In this document: positions 57,001 through 64,000 of the stretch, one piece after another | How positions within the stretch are numbered: position 1 is the first letter of the stretch | How the letters are laid out: each line of letters begins with the position of its first letter | NCBI GenBank assembly: GCA_963989385.1 | Contig: OZ022503.1 | Location: 90,406,638 to 90,470,637 of the forward strand | Source: Ctena decussata | Lineage: Eukaryota; Mollusca; Bivalvia; Lucinida; Lucinidae | Reading direction: 5' to 3' | DNA: 64,000 nt | Program-made: the position numbers and the translations under genes | Notes under the pieces: generated by a model | The model's input: only the letters and a program-made list of their open reading frames with translations | Database searches by the model: none | Told to the model about the DNA's origin: nothing

Positions 57001-60000
57001 GATAGGGGAATAATATGCTGACTGTTTCATTACATTGGTTTCCTATATGGTGCATTAAGCCTGCCCAATTCGTCCCAAACATGCTTAGTTGGGGTTCAAC
57101 CAGGGCTGTTGGCTGGCCATGGAAGAACATTTATGTTTTGGCGCTGCAGAATTGTAGAGTTAACCCGGCAATATGAGGTCTGGCATTATCCTGCTGTAAG
57201 GTACCTGTTTGGCTTGGATGACTAGCATGGCTTTGGGTGCTCTGATCTGATAGATAAAGGTGGTGGTAGTGTGGTGCAATGGTGTTGTGTGTAGCTTCCA
57301 GTGCCGGGGTGTCCTACTGATTTGGAACATTGTAGGGCAAGGGCCTGCTGTGCTTGCAGTAGGTGCGGATGGGGGTTGTTTGGACATTTTTTCTCTCGTC
57401 TATCATTTCTGCTCTTTCTCCCTCTCTGGGAGACGGCCTGAAATAGACTGAAATACTGTCTCAAAGGGTCGTTAAACCCAAAACAATCAATTAATCAATC
57501 TGATAGATAAATGCCGAAGCATTCAAATTACCATTTACTACAATGATACTACCAAAGGTTATTGAACATTTTGTACAATGACCACATAACCAATGTCAGA
57601 GGGTGTTCACAGAAAGATCCAAGCAGTCAAGAAATGGAAACTATGGTGATATGGCCACGTCTAAATGTCTTCTGGTTTAGCAAAGACAATTCTACATGGC
57701 ATAGTGAAAGTAAAAAGAAGAAGAGATAGACAGAAATAACTGTGGGATGACAATATTAAAGAGGGGACTGACAAGGACTTTGCAAGCTCAGCTAGGGCAA
57801 CTGAAGACAGGACAAGTGAAAAGGGATTGTTTCATAGTCTCATGTGGTGCTCCAACTAATTAGCAAGGTTATGGGATAGAAAAGAATAGAGTAGAACAAT
57901 TGAACACCCATTATATCACCCCATATCATGATGCTGCCACCTCTGAAGACATGCAGGCATCAGCAAATTCTCTCCTGTTCAAGGGTAGACCCTTAAACAG
58001 CCATCTGCATGACATATGTTAAACCTTGACTTACGGTATCTGTGAACAAAATATTGCTCCAGTCGACGTATGTGGAGCGCAAACAATGTTAACACTAGTT
58101 CATCCAGGCAGCTCTATGTCATGTGGTGGTCACGCGAGGCCTAAAGGCACAGTCCCTAACATATCCAGTCTGTCTAAAAAGATAGACCAACTTCTGAATA
58201 GTCTTTCTCGTGCAGCCAAAAGCTCTGCTCACTGTGGTAACTGACTGGTTAGCATTGAGCATACCAATGGCCAGATGTTACTGATCATTATTAAACCGAG
58301 GCATACTGCGTCAGAAATATCTTTTGTGATTTTCTTACACACAAGACATTTGAAATTTTTTACACAGCAAATGCATTGTGGAGTTATAAATGTGGCAATT
58401 TTGCATGTGAAAAACAGTTTCTGACCAATCTATAATTTTGTTCTAATACATTTCATTGCACATTTTAAGTATTTAAAAAAAAGATAGTGCTACAAACATA
58501 CTATACAAAGATGAAAATTTGCACAATATTGGGCAAAGAAAAGTGTATACTTTTTAATTTGGCTGAGCATATTTGAAACTCAACTCAGTAGCTTTAAGGC
58601 TCCAAAGCTTGAAACTTTGCCATAATCTACTCAGTAGGCATTTTTACAGAAAAACAGTTTTTTGGTTTTTTTTTTTTTTGTTGTGGCTTGTTTTTATTTT
58701 AAGTCTTACTGAAGTGTCTGTTGTTGAGCTTGGCTCTACAGGGAGCAGTACTGTTATACAGTGCTCCAAATAAGAAGGGGTAACAGGGATAGTTTAGGGA
58801 TAATTTTCCTTATTTTCCATAAAAATGCACATTGTGACACCTCATTAGAACCGTCTCCTCGAGACGGTTCTAATGAGGGGTCACAAGATATGTTTTCATT
58901 GAGAAATAAGAAAAATTATCGCCAAATTATCTCTGTTACCCCTTCTTATCTGGAGCTGTGAGTACATGACCTCATGGTTAACTTGTTTATGTACAAAAAC
59001 TTAAATGTGCTAAAGTAACAGGGAAGTAAAAATTAAATATAAGGTAAAACAACAACAACAGAAAACAAAGTTATGTTAATAGGTACAGGACATAACAGTT
59101 ACACAAATCAGTTAAGTATAACAACATAACCCACTTTTTAGTGAAGGCAAAAAAGCTGTACATCCTGGTGTCTTGTGATATTAATGTTCTGTATCTACTT
59201 TTTTTCCAGTTAGACACAACACATGATCCAATCGCAGATATGATTAAGTAAGTATTTTCTTCCTTTTAAAGTTGATAGACATACTGACCACAGATAATTG
59301 ATAAAAACCAGCAATATGAGAAAGTGTATATTATTTTATTATATACCTAAAAAGATCCCCATTCACTTTACATTGGAGTAACCTTGCAATATTTTCTCCA
59401 TATTGCACAGAGTGAAGGGCATATTGCACAGAGTTAAGGAGTCACGTTCACCAGAACTGCTTTTGTTTTGAGAGGATAAAAATGTGGCAGCTATTTTGTC
59501 GTCGACTGCAATAAAAAACGGTGTAAGATGATGACACTGGTGTCTGTTTCGCTGTATAAATTGCACAAAAGACAATTAAATATGATTAACCTTTGATCTG
59601 TTGATCTTTTAAGACACAGTCTGTGAAAAAATAATGGAGTATGTCCTAAGAGTTGCATAGAGTAAGACTGGAAAATGGCGCCCACTTCTTGTTAACGTCA
59701 AACTTTGTTTACTGAAGTCACATCCAATTCTGTAATGTCATATTCACTTATTCACTCAGGCGTGGCTTTTAGCATGTATGAAGACACCAAATTGCATAAA
59801 GATATTTCAAATTTTGAAGAAGTTGTGGGTTGATATGCCGGTATTTGTTTTGACATTTTATGTAGACAACACTGCTGAAACTAGCAAGTTAATAATAAAG
59901 GTACAAATGAATATAATATAACGGTTATTGAATTTATATCGTGAAATATTTGACACTCGTTCATATGGCGGAGACGCACTCGCAAGCTTGGGTGTTCTTA

Positions 60001-60725
60001 GCCATATGAACTTGTGCGGAATATTTCCCAATATAAACTCAGTAACCTATAAATATTGTCAAAACTATGCGCACACACTTCCCTGTCATGTGTTAGTTAT
60101 ATCTAAATGAGACAGTATGCTCAGACGTCCGAAACAGTGCAGTTGCAGACAGTTTGAAAACTGAATATAACCATTGCCAACCAGTGTTTGAATATTGTAA
60201 TCACATCTTACCAGAGACCACTGAGTAGATGCTCTTTAAACATGCCTGAAGTGTTCCCATTGGGTTCCTTACCCTGTCCCTCCCATCCCCAGCCTCTCTC
60301 TCTCTGTCCGCTGGGCCACGTAGTGCAATCGGTATAGCGCCTGACTTATAAGCCAATACCTGGTCCGGCCACTTACTCTCATTTCTCCTTCTGCTGATTC
60401 AAGATGGGCAATCGTCAGTTACTGGTGAAAGTAAGCCCACTTAGTATAGGTTAACCGCTTAGGAAGTCTAAGCCTGCCCAGGATTAGTGTGGTTAGGTTA
60501 ACTTGACCGTCCCAACATGACCATAGCTGTTTACCATGGACTTTAAACAATAACACAACAACAACAACTCTCTCTCTGTCTATACCCACTACCTTCCATA
60601 CCTCCCACCCCTCTCTATGAAAATAATTAGTATTGGTAGAGTTACAGTTTATTAATACATATTAAATGTTTCTTTCCTTTCAGTGGCATGTGTGCAGATG
60701 TCATAGCCTTTGTAGGAAAGCTCAG
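48059..60725 (+). CDS. Band-7/SPFH- or vault-shoulder-like protein, first seven coding exons
   Basis: Seven exons join in frame: 48078-48164, 52758-52864, 53736-53906, 54975-55086, 56586-56669, 59210-59247 and 60684-60725. All have GT..AG borders and give 213 codons plus two bases; the remainder lies beyond the window. The exon at 48059 starts after an acceptor, leaving 19 nt of leader before the ATG. The protein opens MKFKTILEGEQAVIF. It has two vault-repeat-like turns (LLVGPARVFLFRERL at 23-37, IIQGPTVFVPEAEEW at 108-122), LHEFKWHG (123-130), then MITVKLMLFYELKDVLKM (170-187) and HDPIADMINGMCADVIAF (192-209). The last two segments resemble the end of the SPFH beta-domain and its first helix. 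The family assignment is by eye; a scaffold at membranes or in a vault-like assembly is only an inference. No signal peptide is seen, so it is probably cytosolic. Confidence 0.7.
48078..48164 (+). CDS. Coding exon 1 of the Band-7-like gene
   Basis: 29 codons from the ATG, ending AGG before the donor GTAAGG; phase 0. Residues 1-29 include the first glycine-proline turn. Confidence 0.75.
49287..50402. mobile_element. 1.1-kb palindromic foldback in intron 1
   Basis: The ends ACAGGTTGGGGACAAGCTTC and GAAGCTTGTTCCCAACCTG are inverted. The next part of each arm carries several AATTGATC-based boxes, and the arms stay recognisable inward (for example AAAATTTTCGTCAGGGAATT and its partner near 50195), so nearly the whole element is a hairpin. 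No transposase is encoded; short frames are antisense pairs. Confidence 0.8.
50640..50785. other. Intron 1 unique-looking segment
   Basis: GGCCTGCAGGCCCACCTGGC and related text (50658-50700), with matching words near 52265-52335 (CAACTGGCCTGACGG, GGGCCAACGGACCCG). It looks like one repeat split by the array element between them. Confidence 0.4.
50791..51814 (+). mobile_element. Tandem-array mini-Helitron-like element, about 160-170-bp unit
   Basis: ATACGCCC near 50792 and GGGCGTAT at 51783-51790 are inverted. A GTCCGTCCGTCC run lies at about 50832-50843, and the word CTTGTGCGCGCCATAAC marks diverged units at 50853, 51011 and 51183. The right end has hairpin GCTT-GCG-AAGC (51799-51809), then CCTTG before T, a near match to a Helitron 3' end. 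It lies in intron 1. Confidence 0.65.
51815..52340. repeat. Continuation of the interrupted intron-1 repeat
   Basis: A 98-codon minus-strand frame (52086-51790) reads WTPKDFCAYFNPRHLKKQKQ and LICKTRDT. It resembles no family I can name and might be a zinc-finger-containing transposon remnant. Flanking words match those before 50785. Confidence 0.3.
52758..52864 (+). CDS. Coding exon 2 of the Band-7-like gene
   Basis: Acceptor TATTTTGCAG, donor GTAGGT. It encodes VFLFRERLQKLKKYTASQ and onward to KRG, leaving two bases over. Confidence 0.8.
53425..53632. mobile_element. Foldback MITE, CTCCAGATAAG family, copy 2
   Basis: AGAGCTCTAGATAAGAGGGC at the left and CCCTCTTATCTAGAGTTCT at the right, with centre GAACCGTCTCGTCGAGACGG. 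It lies in intron 2, about 100 bp before exon 3. Confidence 0.85.
53736..53906 (+). CDS. Coding exon 3 of the Band-7-like gene
   Basis: Acceptor ATATTCCAG, donor GTAGGA. It completes a glycine codon, encodes PCEMFFNPMLHENIQTLDA to FVPEAEE and starts a tryptophan codon. It is the longest exon and all in one frame. Confidence 0.85.
54722..54926. mobile_element. Foldback MITE, CTCCAGATAAG family, copy 3
   Basis: TGCTCCAGATAAGAAGGGGT and AACCTTATCTGGAGC, centre CCGTCTCGCTGAGC. It ends less than 50 bp before the acceptor of exon 4, so it may supply part of the branch-point region. Confidence 0.8.
54975..55086 (+). CDS. Coding exon 4 of the Band-7-like gene
   Basis: Acceptor TGTGTTACAG, donor GTAAAT. 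It encodes LHEFKWHGTDPENKTRMV to PEQFYYN and ends in phase 0. Confidence 0.8.
55274..55966 (+). mobile_element. Tandem-array mini-Helitron-like element, about 179-bp unit
   Basis: TTATACCCCCGACATACGAA (with hairpin GACATAC-GAA-GTATGTC) at the left and GGTCGGGGGTATA (55929-55940) at the right are inverted. Two to three units are marked by TATGTCAAAGTTTT (55371 and 55550). The 3' end has hairpin TGAGC-CCC-GCTCA, six bases, then CTAG (55963-55966) before T. It lies in intron 4. No GGAC microsatellite is seen. Confidence 0.75.
56260..56372. repeat. Derived piece of the CTCCAGATAAG foldback
   Basis: CACCTCATTAGGACCGTCTC and ATGGCTTTAATGAATGATCAC match the centre and right arm of the family. The left end is missing, and the foldback at 56373 abuts it. 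The same junction of the two families occurs near 14250-14306. Confidence 0.5.
56373..56543. mobile_element. Foldback MITE, TTATAAAACTTGAG family, copy 2
   Basis: Ends as in 14306-14442. The right arm contains a short internal duplication (GCTCGGAAGCAGCCAATCAG twice). It lies 43 bp before exon 5. Confidence 0.85.
56586..56669 (+). CDS. Coding exon 5 of the Band-7-like gene
   Basis: Acceptor TTTATTTCTAG, donor GTAAGT. 28 codons, VKDVRTNDDTMITVKLML to VLKM; phase 0 at both ends. Confidence 0.8.
57259..57497 (+). mobile_element. SINE nested in the Tc1 pseudogene
   Basis: A 14-bp exact target duplication ATCTGATAGATAAA flanks it (57245-57258 and 57498-57511). The body ends GACTGAAATACTGTCTCAAA, GGGTCGTTAAAC and an (AATC)n tail typical of mollusc SINEs; the head GTAGTGTGGTGCAATGGTG is box A-like. 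Confidence 0.85.
57612..57895 (+). pseudogene. RTE-type LINE C-terminal fragment
   Basis: The plus strand reads YGHV, stop, MSSGLAKTILHGIVKVKRRR, LWDDNIKEGTDKDFASSARA, then TEDRTSEKGLFHS. The RWxGHV...GRRRxGRQxxxWxDNI...A.DR..W tail is characteristic of RTE/BovB-like RT C-termini. It has in-frame stops. It sits within the Tc1 pseudogene, with GGGTGTTCA and its complement at the two junctions. Confidence 0.75.
58763..58956. mobile_element. Foldback MITE, CTCCAGATAAG family, copy 4
   Basis: GCTCCAAATAAGAAGGGGTA and ACCCCTTCTTATCTGGAGC, with an exact central palindrome around CCGTCTCCTCGAGACGG. It lies in intron 5. Confidence 0.85.
59210..59247 (+). CDS. Coding exon 6 of the Band-7-like gene
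   Basis: A small exon of 38 bases with a strong acceptor (TTTTTTTCCAG) and donor GTAAGT. It encodes LDTTHDPIADMI plus two bases of an asparagine codon. Confidence 0.75.
60309..60567 (+). mobile_element. tRNA-derived SINE, plus strand
   Basis: Head CTGGGCCACGTAGTGCAATC with box A GTAGTGCAATCGG; the box B region is deleted or diverged (ACCTGGTCCGGCC). The body matches the SINEs at 24405 and 43731 (GGTTAACCGCTTAGGAAGTC), and the tail is (CAA)n. A 13-bp duplication CTCTCTCTCTGTC flanks it (60296-60308 and 60568-60580), though in low-complexity sequence. It lies in intron 6. Confidence 0.8.
60684..60725 (+). CDS. Coding exon 7 of the Band-7-like gene
   Basis: Acceptor TTTCCTTTCAG, donor GTATTA. 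It encodes GMCADVIAFVGKL and two bases of the next codon. No further matching exon was found up to 64000. Confidence 0.7.
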
Positions 60726-60928
60726 GTATTATAAAAGTTTAAATTCTGTACTTGTTGGGGGTGGGGGGAAGGCATGTGTGCAAAAGTTCACAGAACTCAC
60801 TGGTACTACAGTACTCAGATTTTTTATGTTTATCTACTATCTCTTGATGAGAACATCATGTCCAAAGGTGTCTAAGTTACAGGGTTGCCATGGCCAGGGA
60901 AAAACATTGGAAAATGAGTTTTTTCCAG

Positions 60929-61075
60929 GTCAGGGAAAAGTCAGAGAATTTTTATAGTCAGTAAGGGAAGATTGGAAAGGACTTGAAAAGTCAGGGAAAA
61001 GTCAGAGAATTTTTATAGTCAGTAAGGGAAGATTGGAAAGGACTTGAAAAGTCAGGGAAAAGTCAGAGAATTTGA
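60929..61075. repeat. 61-bp tandem repeat
   Basis: CAGGGAAAAGTCAGAGAATT starts at 60931, 60992 and 61053. It grows out of a dispersed repeat (CAGGGAAAAACATTGG near 60896), of which another piece is at 61856-61900. Confidence 0.85.
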
Positions 61076-61150
61076 ACATTAATGGTTATGATAGCCCTCA
61101 GAAATATACATAGTGTGTTCAAGGGGTAAGGATGTACTTTCTAAAGAGGT

Positions 61151-61373
61151 AGGGGCCGTATTTATAAAACAACTTAAGTGGTTGCTATGCTGTTGCTAAG
61201 GCTGAATTCCTATAAAGGAGATTCCCTTCAACTTTGAAATTTGCTCTGGAGGAACAGTCTAAAATAGACTGTTCCTCCAGAGCAAATTTCATAGTTGTAG
61301 GGAATCTCCTTCATAGAAAATTAGCCTTAGAAACAGCATAGCAACGACTTAAGTCGTTTTATAAATACAGACC
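61151..61373. mobile_element. Foldback MITE, GGGCCGTATTTATAAA family, copy 2
   Basis: AGGGGCCGTATTTATAAAAC at the left, TTTTATAAATACAGACCC at the right, centre CAGTCTAAAATAGACTG. It is closely related to 36456-36676. Confidence 0.85.
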
Positions 61374-61526
61374 CAGACATATCTACCAACTCATTGGGGC
61401 TTTTCTGAAAGGAAAGAATTTGCTCCCTTTTGGGGGTAGGACAAATTATTTCCTTAAAGAGTAAGCCTAGATTTTCAAGTGATACAGTTAGCACTGTTAA
61501 AGTGGAGAGTAAAATTAATAAACTTC

Positions 61527-61755
61527 AGGGCCCAGTTGTTCAAAGCATCGTTAACTTAACAAGCTCATTAAGAGGTCAACTTGTTATGTGTTTTGCAACT
61601 TTATAACCAAATACAATGATATTTTTTGTTGAAAACGTGAGAAGCTTTTCACATTTTTTCAACAAAAAAAATTGGCATATTTGAGATATCAACATTTGAA
61701 ATTTTAACGTCTCATTAACTAACGACGTCGTTAGTTTTGAACAACTAGGCCCTGG
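61527..61755. mobile_element. Foldback MITE, GGGCCCAGTTGTTCAAAGC family
   Basis: CAGGGCCCAGTTGTTCAAAG at the left and TTTTGAACAACTAGGCCCTG at the right are inverted, enclosing about 190 bp. A half copy is at 20553-20645. Confidence 0.8.
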
Positions 61756-61777
61756 ATCAGTAAAAAGGGTATGGAAG

Positions 61778-61843
61778 TAAAAAGTATGCAAAGACCAGGA
61801 ACTGAAACAATCAAAATCCAAATCCAGCCCTCAAACCATAAAA
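61778..61843 (-). repeat. Penelope-like tail fragment
   Basis: Nearly exact complement of 27585-27655 (AAAGACCAGGAACTGAAACA then AATCAAAATCCAAATCCAGC), so the source repeat was active recently. Confidence 0.65.
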
Positions 61844-61965
61844 TTGTAACTGTAAAATGTCAAGGAGAAATCAGGGAAAAGTCAAGGAGTTTTGAAGTGG
61901 AGGATAAGTGTTAACCCTGATTTGTATGCACATTTTTATAATGAGTGTGAAAAAAAAGTGAATAT

Positions 61966-64000
61966 GAATACAAGATACAAGATACAAGCTCTTTATTACG
62001 AATTTTCGGCCCTCATAGGAGCACATATAGTGGTATAGAATGCGCAACCAAACAAATCAAGGAAAGAATTCCAAATGACAGAATATGAGCAAAATAAAAG
62101 ATACAAATTAATAAAGCATATCTCCTAACAGATGATACAAGTACCATATACATGATACAATTAGGAGAAACACATACTAGCCCTAAAGTAGTCTCAGTGA
62201 TATGATATATTAACTACATTAACAATTTCCTAAAATGAAGATCATTCACTGCCTAGACAAGTCAGTGCAGTGGTACCATCATAGAGACCCATAGCAGGTA
62301 GACTGGTGCATGCCCCATCTATGTAGTGCCCACCAAACACAGAGAAATGAAGCAATCCAGGGCATACTGCAAGTACCCCCTAGAGTCACTCCATCCAATG
62401 TGTCAAGTGCACACCACCTCAAAATTCCACATGTACCCACCACAGCCCCATCCGAAGATGAGGCTGCCATGCATACCACTTCTATATTGGCACCCATCAG
62501 AGCCACCATAGCTATGAAATCCAACATATGTCACATCAGGTTGTTATAAGCAGAGGAGTCAGCTAACTGATGTAAAAAAGGTGAAATTTAATTCAAGTGT
62601 TGGGTGATCATAGATCTAAGTTAATGTGTACAAATAACGCAAGTTTAATCAATAAGTCATTATTTTCACAATTTAGTAGCCAGAAAAATTTATCTGTAGT
62701 GGTCAAGCTATTGAAATTATGACATATGTCAGTTACAGCATTTAACAATGGGGCTCTAGAGCTGTTGTAAAGAGGACATTCCGGAAGAAAATGCAATTCA
62801 TCACCCAATACACCCATGGAGCATCTGGTACAAAATCGATTAACTCTGTCTATCTTCATGTATCTTCCTGTTTCAATGTTTAATCTATTGGCAGATATGC
62901 GTAATCATGTTAAATTTCTCCTCATACTAAAGTTTAGCCCCATGAAGTAAGCTTCCAGCCCAAAGTGAGATTTTATTTTGGTATATGTTTCCAACTTGCC
63001 AGACGAATTGGCCATTCTAGTATTATGCCATATATTCAGATATTCTTTTTTTAAGGTTTTGGAGAGAACTGAGTTAAATTGTGCTTTATTCATTCTTGAT
63101 ACATCTGGCAGTGATAGGTTTAATAAGCTGGAAAACTTTTTAACAGCACTGAACCATGAACAACATGTATTGTCTAGCTCCTTTGAGCAGACAAGGGCAT
63201 TATACAATAACGAATTTGAATCAAGATGCTCCATACGATACCAAAATTTCAACATTGCCTTAATTATATCAATATAGTATGGATATCTTCCAAGCTTGGA
63301 CATTACTGCAAAGTTTGGGCTTTTCCTATGGACACCAAGAATAAATTTTGCTAATTTCAGATGCAGCCTATCTGCTTCTGATTTCTCAAATATTTTGTCT
63401 AAAGATATGCCATTCCTAAATCTAGAGCTGGAAATATTGAAGATACCCCAGACTTCACTACTATATAAGAGAACTGGCTTTACAGTGTGATCAAACAAAT
63501 GTAAACTGGTCTTTACAGAAGGATGCAAATTCAAAATATTCTTACACAGTTTGTAAAAGGCCTTAAGTCCCTTTTTATACAACTCTGATTTGGCGTACGA
63601 GAAGGATCCTGATGCAGAAAAATGTAAACCCAAATATCTGTATGACGTCACACATTCAATTTCTTTTTGTTGAATTGTAAACTTACACCTAATCAATCTT
63701 CCTGCCTTATTGAATGTAATTACCTTTGTTTTGCGTATGTTTATGGTAAGACACCAATCACTGCAAAAGTTTTGCAGCTTATCCAATTTTTCTTGCATTC
63801 CTTCAGCAGATTCAGATAAAATAATTATGTCATCGGCATACATCAAACAATGTAAGTCCATATTGTTCAAGTAGACTGGGTCTAAGGATGACCTTAGATA
63901 TGAAGGTAAATCATTGATAAAAATTTTAAATAAATTAGGACTCAAAGTGTCTCCTTGTCGCACACCAACTCTTGAGTTGAAGGGTTCAGTAAGAAAATTG
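61966..64000 (-). pseudogene. Non-LTR retrotransposon (LINE), RT and 3' end, runs off window
   Basis: The minus-strand frame, open from the window edge, gives RQGDTLSPNLFKIFINDLPS, CLMYADDIIILSESAEGM (the catalytic YADD), WCLTINIRKTKVITFNKAG and LGLHFSASGSFSYA. It then reads through a single TGA stop at 62905-62907 into LRISANRLNIETGRYMKIDR and a C-terminal FCTRCSMGVLGDELHFLPEC (C-x2-C, H-x4-C), ending at 62608. The 3' UTR runs to about 61966, with AATAAAGAGC and a (TTGTATC)3 terminus. Apart from the one stop, it looks fairly young. The endonuclease region would lie beyond 64000. The clade was not resolved. Confidence 0.85.

Larger units (their letters stand above)
56870..58304 (-). pseudogene. 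Tc1/mariner transposase pseudogene
   Basis: From the ATG at 58304 (minus) it reads MPRFNNDQ, then LAIGMLNANQSVTTVSRAFG (a helix-turn-helix type N-terminus) and NILFTD (first catalytic Asp region, near 58050). It continues with SRFNICHADGCLRVY in a shifted frame, VVNGNLNASAFIYQI (about 57530), LQQDNARPH (second Asp, about 57190), and SPG-stop-TPTKHVWDELGRLNAPY (about 57080), where family members have NPIEH. The catalytic Glu is changed to Lys. It has several stops and frameshifts. A SINE (57259-57497) and an RTE fragment (57612-57895) lie inside it. All of this is in intron 5. Confidence 0.8.

Overview
The window looks like nuclear DNA from a bivalve mollusc. It is AT-rich and intron-bearing, and about half of it is repeats typical of bivalves: tandem-array mini-Helitrons (the pearl/HINE type), tRNA-derived SINEs, foldback MITEs, LINE fragments and Penelope-like retroelement debris. 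I see no bacterial operon, CRISPR array, rRNA or free-standing tRNA gene. The species is not identified.

Host genes. Three are well supported. (1) 10656-11825 (+) is a single-exon gene for a secreted leucine-rich-repeat protein with its own TATA box and initiator. (2) 40059-41222 (-) is a single-exon paralogue facing the first gene across about 28 kb of repeats; ten cysteines sit at nearly identical positions in the two proteins. (3) 48059 to beyond 60725 (+) holds the first seven coding exons of a multi-exon gene. The phases fit through 213 codons, and the product resembles a Band-7/SPFH or vault-shoulder-like protein. The gene runs off the right end, and most of its identifiable sequence between exons is transposons.

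Layout. 1-10.5 kb: a 28-bp tandem repeat, a SINE, foldbacks, two tandem-array Helitron-like elements and Penelope-like tails. 10.5-12.3 kb: LRR gene 1. 14-20 kb: foldbacks, a Tc1/pogo-type MITE, an inverted hammerhead-ribozyme-like motif at 18683-18726 and a third tandem-array element. 21-31 kb: a graveyard of Penelope-like reverse transcriptase pieces in both orientations, with two more hammerhead motifs (22747-22790 and 23115-23158), a tandem/palindromic foldback and a SINE with a perfect 15-bp target duplication. 32-34 kb: a 5'-truncated LINE. 34-39 kb: foldback/MITE elements. 39.7-41.3 kb: LRR gene 2 with a MITE abutting its stop codon. 41.8-47 kb: another array element, a SINE and foldbacks. 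48-61 kb: the Band-7-like gene, whose introns hold a 1.1-kb palindrome, two array elements, several related foldbacks and a Tc1 transposase pseudogene with a SINE and an RTE fragment inside it. 62-64 kb: a second LINE running off the window.

The most unusual signals are three type-I hammerhead-like ribozymes with complete stems, each with one or two core substitutions. Two lie in tandem 368 bp apart, downstream of a Penelope-like reverse transcriptase tail. A further repeat copy elsewhere starts exactly at the predicted cleavage position. All calls come from reading the sequence; no database search was run.
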